NCBI GenBank assembly: GCA_024401555.1
Contig: JAKSKV010000033.1
Coordinates: 1 to 33,170 of the forward strand
Reading direction: 5' to 3'
Source of the DNA: Paludibacteraceae bacterium
Lineage (GTDB): Bacteria > Bacteroidota > Bacteroidia > Bacteroidales > Paludibacteraceae
Length of the DNA: 33,170 nt
This document shows positions 23,805-30,756 of the stretch, piece after piece. A program made the position numbers and the translations under genes. The notes beneath the pieces are model-generated. The model had not been told where the DNA came from. It worked only from the letters and a program-made list of their open reading frames with translations, and did no database searches. How positions within the stretch are numbered: position 1 is the first letter of the stretch; each line of letters begins with the position of its first letter.

Positions 23805-25148
23805 ATGTCTGTAGAACAATCATACATAGATATATACAAGCAATACGGCGAGGTGCTGAAAAAGAACAGCGCTGCTCCAATGAATGAGTTGCGGGAAAAG
23901 GCATTCGAATCTTTCGAAAGACTGGGATTCCCTACCCGACGTCTGGAGGCTTACCAATACACCGACTTGAAGGATCTCTTCGGCGTGAACTACGGAATGA
24001 ATTTGAACCGCGTCGCGCTCAAAGAGGATTTCCGCTGCGATGTACCGGGCATCAACGCCCATCTATTCTACATCGTCAACGACACCTTCTATTGCCCAGC
24101 TGAAAGCGAAAAGGCATTGTTGGAATTGCGCGCAAAGGGCGTTTCCATCGGAAGTATCAGAGAATATGCCCAAAGCAATCCATCATTGGTTTCCAAATAT
24201 TACGGCAAGGCCGCAGGATGCGGTTCAGACGCATTGACCGATTTCAATACCGCCTTCGCGCAAGACGGATTCTTCCTTCACATTCCAGAGAATGTGGTCA
24301 TCGAGAAACCCATTCAATTGATTTGCGTGATGTCGGGTAGCGTCCCAATGCTCGGTACTCAAAGAAACCTCATCGTTTTGGAGAGAGCCGCCCAGGCAAA
24401 ACTCCTGCTCTGCGCCCATACCAAAGGAGAATTGGAGCAGCTCTCCAATCGTGTAACGGAGGTTTTTGTCGGTGAAAACGCGGTTTACGACCACTACAAA
24501 CTGGAAAATACCCACGCCAAATCGGTCAGCATCGCTAAACTTTATGCGAAGCAATATACGGGTTCGGAGTTATTGGTCAACGACATTACGCTCCACAACG
24601 GGCTTACCCGCAACAATATCCAGATCGATATCGACGGAGAGCACTGCCAAACCACTCTCAGCGGTATGGCGATCGGCGACGCGAAACAGCACATCGACAA
24701 CGCGACGCAGATCAACCACAACTTCCCTAACTGCAAGAGCCGCGAGCTCTACAAATATGTCTTGAATGACGAAGCGGTGGGAGCCTTCTCCGGCAAAGTG
24801 AAGGTGGCGAAGGGAGCCATCAAGACAGAGGCTTACCAGACCGACCGAAACGTCTGTATGTCGCCTAAGGCGAGAATGTACACCAAACCTCACTTGGAGA
24901 TATACGCCGATGACGTGAAGTGTAGCCACGGAGCCTCAACGGGAAGAATCGATGAAACGGCACTTTTCTATCTTCGTTCAAGGGGAATCAGTGAATCGGA
25001 GGCACGCATGCTGCTGATGTTCGCTTTTGTCAGCGATGTATTGGAGAACATCCGCATCGAGGCAGTTCGAGACAAGATCAGAATGCTGGTGGAACAACGC
25101 TTCCGCGGAGAACTCTCCCGCTGCAGCAATTGCGGCGTTTGCAAGTAA
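23805..25148 (+). CDS. sufD: Fe-S cluster assembly protein SufD
   Basis: 447 aa. SufD pairs with SufB in the SufBC2D scaffold and is needed for iron acquisition. The N-terminal region (AFESFERLGFPTRRLEAYQYTDLKDLFGVNY) and the beta-helix core (CQTTLSGMAIGDAKQHIDNATQINHNFPNCKSRELYKYVL split across residues 283-325) are typical, as is YADDVKCSHGASTGRIDETALFYLRSRGI near the C-terminus. The protein ends in a Cys-rich tail, CSNCGVCK; I cannot say whether it binds metal. The next gene starts 2 bp after its stop. Confidence 0.96.
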   Translation: MSVEQSYIDIYKQYGEVLKKNSAAPMNELREKAFESFERLGFPTRRLEAYQYTDLKDLFGVNYGMNLNRVALKEDFRCDVPGINAHLFYIVNDTFYCPAESEKALLELRAKGVSIGSIREYAQSNPSLVSKYYGKAAGCGSDALTDFNTAFAQDGFFLHIPENVVIEKPIQLICVMSGSVPMLGTQRNLIVLERAAQAKLLLCAHTKGELEQLSNRVTEVFVGENAVYDHYKLENTHAKSVSIAKLYAKQYTGSELLVNDITLHNGLTRNNIQIDIDGEHCQTTLSGMAIGDAKQHIDNATQINHNFPNCKSRELYKYVLNDEAVGAFSGKVKVAKGAIKTEAYQTDRNVCMSPKARMYTKPHLEIYADDVKCSHGASTGRIDETALFYLRSRGISESEARMLLMFAFVSDVLENIRIEAVRDKIRMLVEQRFRGELSRCSNCGVCK

Positions 25149-25150
25149 CG

Positions 25151-25795
25151 ATGAAATCGACAAAAAAGAGGATATTGGCGGTTATAGTCGCCACACTGAC
25201 CGTCATAGTAGGAACCTTACTGGTTTGCAACCTCTTGGTGGTGAATTATGCGAAGGGACGATGCTTTGATGAAGTGTCGGCAATCCCCCACAACAAAGTG
25301 GGACTCTTATTAGGAACCTCTCCTAAATTGAGGAATGGCTGGAACAATGTCTACTTTACCTACCGCATCAACACCACAGTAGCCCTCTACAAAGCGGGGA
25401 AGATTGATTTCATATTGGTGAGTGGCGACAACTGCAAAAAGGAGTACAACGAACCAGAGGAGATGAAAAATGCGCTTATGGCACAAGGCATTCCCGCAGA
25501 GCGGATCTTCTTGGACTATGCGGGATTCAGAACGCTCGATTCAGTGGTGAGAGCCAACAAGGTTTTCGGTCAGAACTCCTTCACCATCATCTCACAGAAA
25601 TTCCACAACGAAAGGGCCCTCTACTTGGCCAAACACTACGGCATCGAGGCAGTCGCTATGAATGCAAGGGATGCTTCTGCATTTTGGGGATTCAAAACGC
25701 AGTGCCGTGAGAAGTTAGCCCGCGTCAAACTCTTTGTTGATTTATTGATTGGGAAAAAACCTAAGTTCTTGGGGGAGGAAATAGAGATAAAATAG
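25151..25795 (+). CDS. SanA/YdcF-like (DUF218) membrane protein
   Basis: 214 aa from the ATG at 25151, 2 bp behind sufD; the longer frame beginning inside sufD is rejected. One N-terminal membrane anchor (residues 7-31) is followed by a DUF218 domain in the periplasm: KVGLLLGTSPKLRNGWNN, FILVSGDN, EPEEMKNALMAQGIPAERIFLDYAGFRTLDSVVRAN and FTIISQKFHNERALYLA. It resembles E. coli SanA, linked to envelope integrity and vancomycin exclusion. Its enzymatic activity is not established. It is the last gene of the suf transcript, though not an Fe-S gene by family. Confidence 0.85.
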   Translation: MKSTKKRILAVIVATLTVIVGTLLVCNLLVVNYAKGRCFDEVSAIPHNKVGLLLGTSPKLRNGWNNVYFTYRINTTVALYKAGKIDFILVSGDNCKKEYNEPEEMKNALMAQGIPAERIFLDYAGFRTLDSVVRANKVFGQNSFTIISQKFHNERALYLAKHYGIEAVAMNARDASAFWGFKTQCREKLARVKLFVDLLIGKKPKFLGEEIEIK

Positions 25796-25825
25796 TATTT
25801 ACACTAAACGATTCCAATAAAATTG

Positions 25826-25856
25826 AAGGAGAGCCCGATGGACTCTCCTTTTTATT
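25826..25856 (+). terminator. Terminator of the suf transcript
   Basis: GGAGAG (25828-25833) and CTCTCC (25843-25848) followed by TTTTTATT. It closes the sufBCD-sanA-like unit. Confidence 0.85.
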
Positions 25857-26066
25857 ATCAGGTAGCAGTAGTTCCTCATTAATTAACAACCGATGCAAAG
25901 ATAGCGGACCCTACCCGAATCCATATTGACGATTTTCCCAATTATATGTATGATTTCGTCTGGCGAAAGGGAAACTATACAAACTATTTGTCGATTTCAT
26001 CGGGAAATTTCTTTCAGCGATCAATACTAATTTCACATCTAACCTTACTTCCTCATTTTAATGTTA
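25857..26066. other. Intergenic stretch without a gene
   Basis: 210 bp between the suf terminator and the convergent T9SS mini-protein. On the minus strand a perfect -7 box, TATCTTTG, lies at 25903-25896 and points towards the terminator hairpin, but there is no convincing -33 box and no good gene behind it. Otherwise I see nothing here. Confidence 0.4.
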
Positions 26067-26417
26067 CTACACGAAAAACTTATATCCTTTCCCGTTTATT
26101 TCCAAGACATATACGCCTCTCTCTAAGTTTGAAATCTCAATAGGAGCGGTTGTTGTGTGAGTCACAACTTTACCAGCTATGTCATAGATATTGAAATCAG
26201 CATTACCCCCGCAATTTCCGACATAAAGCATCTCACCGTCGTTGTAGATGCACGGACGAACTTTCTTTTCAGGCATGCTTACCTGTAAAGCTGACGTTTC
26301 GATTTGGTTGTTCGGTTTCTCTGCTGGATGATCGTAAATCTGTGCATAAATCTTGGTTGGAAAAAGGTGTGCCGCCATCACTATAAGGCTTCCTAAAATT
26401 CTATTAATTGTTCCCAT
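26067..26417 (-). CDS. Small secreted protein, little more than a T9SS-like C-terminal domain
   Basis: 116 aa. A signal peptide (residues 1-25, ending KIYA-Q) is followed by about 30 polar residues and then a domain resembling the Por secretion tail: FNIYDIAGKVVTHTTTAPIEISNLERGVYVLEINGKGYKFFV. This sequence of a strand, DxxGK, NLxxGVYVL and a basic end is what type A T9SS sorting domains show. There is almost no cargo ahead of it, so it may be a remnant of a larger surface protein or a small protein of the DUF3244 kind, which has a similar fold. It follows the lipoprotein gene at 26473 by 55 bp and probably shares its transcript. Confidence 0.6.
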   Translation of the reverse strand: MGTINRILGSLIVMAAHLFPTKIYAQIYDHPAEKPNNQIETSALQVSMPEKKVRPCIYNDGEMLYVGNCGGNADFNIYDIAGKVVTHTTTAPIEISNLERGVYVLEINGKGYKFFV

Positions 26418-26472
26418 ATCATTTATATCTTTATTGTTAATATTCTTGTTTCGATGTCGATTCAGGGGGACA

Positions 26473-27060
26473 TTATTTAAGCTCGCAGATAATCTCCTGC
26501 GGATTCACAGTGATCACAAATTGCTTGCTTCCATCTCCACCAAACATGTCATTGACTATCTTGTGGGCCCAATCAGCCCAGTTGGCACGTATAAGATTCG
26601 GATCATAGATAGGAATTCCTGCCATCGTTTCAGTCTCCGTATCACCATAATTTTGGATGACATTGCCATCACGCTTTACAACCACATTGCACTTAAGAGC
26701 CCAAGGAGCCACCTCTGCCTTGTATGTATCGATATCACCCAACGTAGTCTTGATTCTAACAGTTGCCTCCTTCTCCTTGTCATCCACTTTGGTCCAAATG
26801 GTCTTGTCGAATACGGTGTTTGTTCCGTCATAATTTCCGTTGACAAGCACTGTCTCCGCGTTACCTTCGAAGTCCGTATAGTTTAACTCAATGGCGAGAG
26901 CCTTCGTGAACGCCCCAGAAACCTCCGCATGGATGGTAGCTTCCACCATGTGATTTCCCTCCAACGGATCTACTAATTCATGCTCCTCTTCCTTGTTACA
27001 ATTTGTAAACGCCATTACGAATGCGACTGCGGCTGCAATCATTAAAAATGTCTTTTTCAT
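26473..27060 (-). CDS. Lipoprotein of unknown function
   Basis: 195 aa. A type II signal peptide with lipid Cys21 (MAFTNC) is followed by an acidic spacer (NKEEEHELVDPLEGNH). The mature part is about 170 residues, probably beta-rich (MVEATIHAEVSGAFTKALAIELNY, KTIWTKVDDKEKEATVRIKT), with a helical C-terminus (LIRANWADWAHKIVNDMFGGDGSK). I do not recognise a family. It likely sits on the periplasmic side of the outer membrane. A -7 box lies about 75 bp upstream and the T9SS mini-protein follows. Confidence 0.7.
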   Translation of the reverse strand: MKKTFLMIAAAVAFVMAFTNCNKEEEHELVDPLEGNHMVEATIHAEVSGAFTKALAIELNYTDFEGNAETVLVNGNYDGTNTVFDKTIWTKVDDKEKEATVRIKTTLGDIDTYKAEVAPWALKCNVVVKRDGNVIQNYGDTETETMAGIPIYDPNLIRANWADWAHKIVNDMFGGDGSKQFVITVNPQEIICELK

Positions 27061-27132
27061 ATCACTTAATTTTTAATTGTTATTAATAATCTTTTTTGCT
27101 GTCGTCGGAGTTGTTTGTTCCCGTTGACAATG

Positions 27133-27140
27133 CAAAGGTA
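27133..27140 (-). promoter_or_regulatory. -7 box of the lipoprotein gene
   Basis: TACCTTTG on the minus strand (27140-27133), the same box as at tRNA-Phe. No clear TTTG lies at -33. The noncoding stretch 27061-27460 holds this box and the promoter/leader element at 27305; an open frame at 27073-27348 on the minus strand runs through both and is not believed. Confidence 0.5.
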
Positions 27141-27304
27141 GGGCAAGCTTCAGGGGTGTGACGGACAGATGAGGAAAAGCGTGCGGACAGTTTGTGAACT
27201 TCACATTTTGTTCGTTTTCACGAATTGTACATTGGGTTAAATCGTTGGGTATAAGGTGGATATGGGAATTTAGCAGATTGATGTATCGAAAGCGAAGATA
27301 AGTG

Positions 27305-27360
27305 TTATATTTGTGGGAGATAAGCAAAATGAGTATTCTCTGCATCATTTGTCTTGCAAA
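27305..27360 (+). promoter_or_regulatory. 56-bp promoter/leader element, copy A
   Basis: TTATATTTGTGGGAGATAAG at 27305-27324 contains a -7 box (TATATTTG). After 23 bases comes TTTGTCTTGCAAA at 27348-27360. The same two blocks at the same spacing recur at 30757-30812; I count 46 of 56 identical positions. It points at the first dif-like site and the gene at 27507. Confidence 0.6.
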
Positions 27361-27460
27361 AAAAAATGAGGAAAAATCTTTATTTCCATTGGAAAATATT
27401 GAATTTTTTTAGAAGAAAACAGGTGGAAATTGTTGTAAATCAGTCAAATATGACTTATAG

Positions 27461-27495
27461 GATTTAACATACAAGAAATTATATAACTTTAAAAC
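27461..27495 (+). repeat. dif-like repeat, copy 1
   Basis: 35 bp from GATTTAAC to TTTAAAAC. Core as in a Xer site: ATTTAACATAC (27462-27472), centre AAGAAA, and TTATATAACTT (27479-27489). It begins the module array and ends 11 bp before the ATG of the gene at 27507. Confidence 0.85.
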
Positions 27496-27506
27496 TAAAA
27501 CGAGTT

Positions 27507-28109
27507 ATGAATTCCAAGACAGAACTTAAATCAAACAGGGAGATACTTCTCGAAACAATGGACGCGGACGTGAACACGTTCCACGAGTGGGGCGACGGAT
27601 GGGAATACTGGTCCGACCTCGGCAAGGCAATCGAGGAGATGGGGAATTACATCCGTAAGTCCAGGACGCTCGTGTATGACAAGGAGAAGTTCGGAACATA
27701 CCGTTTCGACCTGCTATGCGTGTACGACGGCACACTGAAGTCCATTCTGCAACCATCGGTCAGGGTTGACTTCGACTGGAACCCTTCCATGCACTGGCTG
27801 TACAATCACGCACCGAGAGTGAGAAAAGCGCTCAAGGACACGCTCGTGCCGGTTGTCAACAAGATGTTGAAATTGTTCAGCAGATTCGACAGGCTCGTCG
27901 CCAAGGCGGTACCGGGTAGATTTATGGCCCGTGTGGTGAGGTGGCAGTTGTCGGTGCTGAATGAGGGGTTCCAGAAGACATGCCTGAAGTACCCTCATGT
28001 TGTCAACGAACTCGTGAGTGATGTTGACATATACAAGGAGATAAAACCGTACGGAAACTATGTCGTCGACGGCGAGAAGATACATAACAAATATTGGAGA
28101 GAAGTATAA
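27507..28109 (+). CDS. Hypothetical protein of module 1, 200 aa
   Basis: I do not recognise this protein. It has no signal peptide or membrane segment. It is rich in aromatic and basic residues: NTFHEWGDGWEYWSDLGKAI near the N-terminus, a basic helical middle (KALKDTLVPVVNKMLKLFSRFDRLVAKAVPGRFMARVV) and ends HNKYWREV. The gene fills nearly the whole space between two dif-like copies (11 bp before, 12 bp after), as a cassette would. Its base composition is clearly higher in G and C than the rest of the array (53% in the line 27601-27660 against 27% in 28981-29040). There is no own promoter between the repeat and the start, so transcription probably comes from the element at 27305 or from the repeat. 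Confidence 0.7.
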   Translation: MNSKTELKSNREILLETMDADVNTFHEWGDGWEYWSDLGKAIEEMGNYIRKSRTLVYDKEKFGTYRFDLLCVYDGTLKSILQPSVRVDFDWNPSMHWLYNHAPRVRKALKDTLVPVVNKMLKLFSRFDRLVAKAVPGRFMARVVRWQLSVLNEGFQKTCLKYPHVVNELVSDVDIYKEIKPYGNYVVDGEKIHNKYWREV

Positions 28110-28114
28110 AATGA

Positions 28115-28548
28115 CTACAAAGATTTAACATACAAGAAATTATATAACTTTAAAACTGGAAAAGCAACTGGGATCAATAATGCTATTGGCGACGCAAGGG
28201 CTACCAACAAACCTGCACCAGCTACTTTCATACCCAATTCATGAGTCGGGGCATAAGTGCGTCCAAAGAACTTCTTTTCATTCGTCTGGACTGCCTTATC
28301 CCCTACACTAGCCCCAAAGAACACCAACAATGCTGGCACAATTGTGGAATATGGACTATGCAGAAGATATAATCCGTCGTCTAACCCTTTCAATAAACTG
28401 AACCATGCCCTTGTCAATACGCATACATACCTTTGTCTGATGTGTCATGTTCCATACAGAACCAGTACACATTCAATGCAAGCAAAGCCATCCCAACAAA
28501 CTTGAAGAGATTCAGAAACTTCCTTGCAGCCTCCTGATTTTCTTTCAT
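28115..28548 (-). pseudogene. Broken N-terminal fragment of a MobC/TraG (YWFCY) coupling protein
   Basis: The frame starts at 28548 with MKENQEAARKFLNLFKFVGMALLALNVYWFCMEHD, the YWFCY motif that opens the mobilization/coupling proteins of Bacteroidota conjugative elements. It runs to a stop at 28414. A second frame, shifted by one base, continues with LTRAWFSLLKGLDDGLYLLHSPYSTIVPALLVFFG and further membrane segments. That frame reads into dif-like copy 2, whose bases encode its last residues (VLKLYNFLYVK) before a stop at 28115. Full-length proteins have several hundred more residues including an ATPase. So the gene is frameshifted and cut off by the repeat. It shows that module 2 derives from a mobilizable element. 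Confidence 0.65.
28122..28156 (+). repeat. dif-like repeat, copy 2
   Basis: 35 bp identical to copy 1. It lies 12 bp behind the stop of the module 1 gene and truncates the MobC/TraG fragment of module 2. Confidence 0.85.
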
Positions 28549-28575
28549 TTTAATGTAAATATTTGTAATTGGAGG

Positions 28576-28583
28576 CAAAGGTA
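28576..28583 (-). promoter_or_regulatory. -7 box of the broken mobilization gene
   Basis: TACCTTTG on the minus strand (28583-28576), 28 bp ahead of the start at 28548. The promoter has survived although the gene is broken. Confidence 0.5.
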
Positions 28584-28649
28584 AGGAGAAAATGTCTTCA
28601 TATATAAAACATTTTTTATTAAACGCAATAAAAATCAAAATAAAAATTA

Positions 28650-28657
28650 TATTTTTG
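28650..28657 (+). promoter_or_regulatory. -7 box of the HEPN-SecB operon
   Basis: TATTTTTG at 28650-28657 fits TAnnTTTG. Transcription would begin about 7 nt later, at or within one base of the ATG at 28665, so the first message is probably leaderless. No clear TTTG at -33. Confidence 0.5.
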
Positions 28658-28664
28658 CAATGTC

Positions 28665-29084
28665 ATGTTGAACAAATCAGATAAATATTTTAATATTGGG
28701 TCGATGATATTAAACGACAATGAGCAGTACCATACAGCATCTGTCCATTGTTTTTACTATTCAGTATTACAATATATGAAGTATTTACTTAACTCTATTA
28801 AAACAGAAGATAAACCTATAAGTTATTCTGAACAAGAAACGAATTCTGGAGAAAGTTCTCATGAATATATTTTTAATGAAATTTTCAATCGCATTAATTG
28901 CAATGGCCTAGCAAATTTACAAAAACTTAAAACATTAAAAGAAGATATTCGATTATTAAAAAAAGCAAGAGTTGAAGCTGACTATAAACAAACTACATAT
29001 TCTCAAGAAGATTGCTTAAATTATAAAGATCTTGCAGAGAATTCAAAAAAAGCATTAAAGTACTTTTACAACGACAAACTTTAA
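28665..29084 (+). CDS. HEPN-domain protein, candidate toxin of a TAC system
   Basis: 139 aa, all-helical, cytoplasmic. The pattern ASVHCFYYSVLQYMKYLL, then SHEYIFNEIF, then LKEDIRLLKKARVEADYKQTTYSQEDCLNYKDLAENSKKAL is that of small HEPN proteins of the UPF0332-like type. Key residues are His66, Arg102, Asp106 and Tyr107 in RVEADY. Many HEPN proteins are RNases with an RxxxxH motif; here the R is followed by DY rather than H, so an RNase role is uncertain. It starts a three-gene unit with 10 bp and 2 bp spacing and an SecB-like last gene, the layout of toxin-antitoxin-chaperone systems. Very A/T-rich compared with module 1. HEPN assignment is from pattern recognition. Confidence 0.55.
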   Translation: MLNKSDKYFNIGSMILNDNEQYHTASVHCFYYSVLQYMKYLLNSIKTEDKPISYSEQETNSGESSHEYIFNEIFNRINCNGLANLQKLKTLKEDIRLLKKARVEADYKQTTYSQEDCLNYKDLAENSKKALKYFYNDKL

Positions 29085-29094
29085 ATAAACAATT

Positions 29095-29496
29095 ATGGAC
29101 ACAATAAAAGAGTACTTAAACGAAAAACTTAAAGAATTAGCATCTTCATTTAATTGGCTAAGTATAAAATATGAGTTTATTCCAAAATTCAATACGTTTT
29201 GTGTATCATACAACGTACCCAACAAAGAAAAAGACAATGAAGATTTTTACGTTCAAGCCATGATTTTGGAAGAAGATATAAATTCTAAATTTAAGGATAA
29301 ATCACCACTCTTTTGTGAGAATGAACGTTTATTTTCTCTAAGTGATGATGCTATTTGCATTAATGAAACAATGGCAAAATCATTTAATTTTGACTTTTCA
29401 GAATTACACTTTGCTTTCAATGAATACAAGTTTGAGAATGAATCTTTTGAATTCATGAATAACTCTTCTGATAACCACTACGCATTAGCAGCATAA
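29095..29496 (+). CDS. Unknown protein ending in an ssrA-like degron, candidate antitoxin
   Basis: 133 aa, acidic, cytoplasmic; no family or DNA-binding motif recognised. The N-terminal half is helical (DTIKEYLNEKLKELASSF), the C-terminal half rich in Phe and Glu (SFNFDFSELHFAFNEYKFENESFEF). The last residues, 126-133, are DNHYALAA. The tmRNA tag of E. coli ends NYALAA and ClpX recognises the terminal LAA, so this protein seems to carry a genetic degradation tag. In known TAC systems the antitoxin has a C-terminal chaperone-dependent segment that is degraded unless SecB-like chaperone holds it. Position between the HEPN gene and the SecB-like gene (10 bp and 2 bp) agrees with that role. The antitoxin call is inference. 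Confidence 0.5.
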   Translation: MDTIKEYLNEKLKELASSFNWLSIKYEFIPKFNTFCVSYNVPNKEKDNEDFYVQAMILEEDINSKFKDKSPLFCENERLFSLSDDAICINETMAKSFNFDFSELHFAFNEYKFENESFEFMNNSSDNHYALAA

Positions 29497-29498
29497 AA

Positions 29499-29909
29499 AT
29501 GGCACATTCATCAACTTCTAGTTTTCAATTCAAAAATTACATAATCAGCAAAGCTCAATTTGAGATTGACAATGCCAATATTGGAACTGATCTTCAATTT
29601 GAGATAGAGCCAAGCGTGGAAAAAACAGACGAAAGCAGATTTGTAATCACATTAGACATTCAAGTATCAGACAGTGAAAAGCACATGAAATTTACTTTTA
29701 CTATTTCAGGTTTTTTTGAGTGTACTGCAAATGACGCTAACGTTATAAATTACATGTCAGTAAATGGTCCAGCTATAATATTCCCATACATAAGAGCATA
29801 TGTAACAAATATGACAGCATTAAGTGGAATTAAACCTATAATTATCCCAACATTAAATTTATCTGGATTAGGACCTAAAATAAAAGAACAAATAAAAGCA
29901 CTTCTATAA
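29499..29909 (+). CDS. SecB-like chaperone
   Basis: 136 aa. The C-terminal part is clearly SecB-like: SVNGPAIIFPYIRAYVTNMTALSGIKPIIIPTLNLSGL (split at residues 88-105 and 106-124) corresponds to the FPYxRxxITxM...P.LxLxPxNF region of E. coli SecB. The N-terminal strand region (FEIDNANIGTDLQFEIEPSV, FVITLDIQVSD) fits the same fold. Ordinary SecB is a tetrameric export chaperone. Bacteroidota lack a classical secB next to export genes, and the tight coupling (2 bp) to two small unknown genes points to a SecB-TA that guards an antitoxin. A terminator follows 34 bp later, so the unit ends here. Confidence 0.78.
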   Translation: MAHSSTSSFQFKNYIISKAQFEIDNANIGTDLQFEIEPSVEKTDESRFVITLDIQVSDSEKHMKFTFTISGFFECTANDANVINYMSVNGPAIIFPYIRAYVTNMTALSGIKPIIIPTLNLSGLGPKIKEQIKALL

Positions 29910-29943
29910 ACATAATAAAATAAAGAATATCAAAATAATGGAC

Positions 29944-29977
29944 AAAGAGCGACACACAACATCGCTCTTTTTATTTT
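29944..29977 (+). terminator. Terminator of the HEPN-SecB operon
   Basis: AAAGAGCGA (29944-29952) and TCGCTCTTT (29962-29970) form a perfect 9-bp stem followed by TTATTTTT. It also separates the operon from the convergent gene at 29981. Confidence 0.88.
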
Positions 29978-29980
29978 TCC

Positions 29981-30637
29981 TTACACCTTCATTCCCTTTC
30001 CCTTCTCCACTCTCTCCTTCAAATACCTATCATAATTCTTGAATCCAAGATTGGAATCCAGATGTGTGAACAAGTAGGAGCAGATTTCATCCTGAGATTT
30101 GTGAACTGAAATGAGTTGGCAAAGATCAGAAGCTATTTGAGTATTGTAGGAAGCCATCCAGTCACACACTTTGAGCAGTCGTTCTTCTTGCTTGAATGTG
30201 CTATCATATACCTGATTGAATTTCTGCACGGCTTGGAACAGAAGTGATGCTTTGCCATTTCGTGTTAGCATTCTGGCTTTCGTTATGGAGATGAAATCTT
30301 CGTAGTCTTTGCTCATTACCATTTTCCTTACTGATTCATCAGATACACGAAGCTGGACGTTTGTGTTAGGACAGAATAATATTGCCTCGTCTCCACGTTT
30401 CTCTATCAGCATTCCATTGTAAAGTGCTTTCGTCAGGATATCGTCTGCATTATTGGCATTTGTCATGATATCTGCAAAACGATCCATGATCATCTTTGTC
30501 TGTGCTTTATGTTTGTCCTCAGAAGAAAGGAAACGGAACATGTAATCATTAGGATTCATCCAGTTGTAATGAAGATTCTCTACACCTGCTTTTGCCGCAT
30601 TAGTGTAGAATTCCAATTCTGCTTTAGGATTTAACAT
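29981..30637 (-). CDS. 5'-truncated hypothetical protein opened by a dif-like repeat
   Basis: About 218 aa. The recognisable protein (NPKAELEFYTNAAKAGVENLHYNWMNPNDYMFRF and onward) begins exactly at the edge of dif-like copy 3. The repeat supplies an ATG on the minus strand (30637-30635) and the first residues MLN. The open frame continues further upstream to 30829 only by chance. So the original N-terminus was probably lost when the module was joined. The body is helical and charged (KAQTKMIMDRFADIMTNANNADDILTKALYNG, FISITKARMLTRNGKASLLFQAVQKF) and ends KGKGMKV. I do not recognise a family; the mixed charged/aromatic pattern would suit a mobile-element protein. Confidence 0.55.
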   Translation of the reverse strand: MLNPKAELEFYTNAAKAGVENLHYNWMNPNDYMFRFLSSEDKHKAQTKMIMDRFADIMTNANNADDILTKALYNGMLIEKRGDEAILFCPNTNVQLRVSDESVRKMVMSKDYEDFISITKARMLTRNGKASLLFQAVQKFNQVYDSTFKQEERLLKVCDWMASYNTQIASDLCQLISVHKSQDEICSYLFTHLDSNLGFKNYDRYLKERVEKGKGMKV

Positions 30638-30663
30638 ACAAGAAATTATATAACGTTTAAAAC
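30628..30663 (+). repeat. dif-like repeat, copy 3
   Basis: 36 bp: as copy 1 but with an extra base and TAACGTTTAAAAC at the right end. The left arm, the centre and the inner half of the right arm are unchanged. It cuts the gene at 29981. Confidence 0.83.
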
Positions 30664-30689
30664 GTATTACGATTGGCAATGATGCAGAA

Positions 30690-30720
30690 GTAAAGTAGTA
30701 AAACGCATTTACTACTTTAC
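30690..30720. repeat. Perfect 13-bp inverted repeat
   Basis: GTAAAGTAGTAAA (30690-30702), ACGCA, TTTACTACTTTAC (30708-30720); the flanking GCAG and CTGC extend it with a two-base bulge. No T-run follows directly. It lies 27 bp behind dif-like copy 3 and 37 bp ahead of the promoter/leader copy B. Confidence 0.75.
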
Positions 30721-30756
30721 TGCAAATTGAAATCACTGTTTTTTTCGAATAAAGCA

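Noticed and set aside
25896-25903. Minus-strand TATCTTTG as promoter of a small RNA ending at the suf terminator
   Set aside because: There is no -33 box, and the hairpin has no T-run on this strand. Kept only as a remark in the intergenic entry.
27073-27348. 91-aa open frame on the minus strand
   Set aside because: It crosses the -7 box of the lipoprotein gene and the promoter/leader element and has no protein-like features.
28414-28417. Overlap of the two frames of the mobilization fragment as programmed frameshifting
   Set aside because: No slippery heptamer is visible and the gene is truncated by the repeat anyway; simple decay is more likely.
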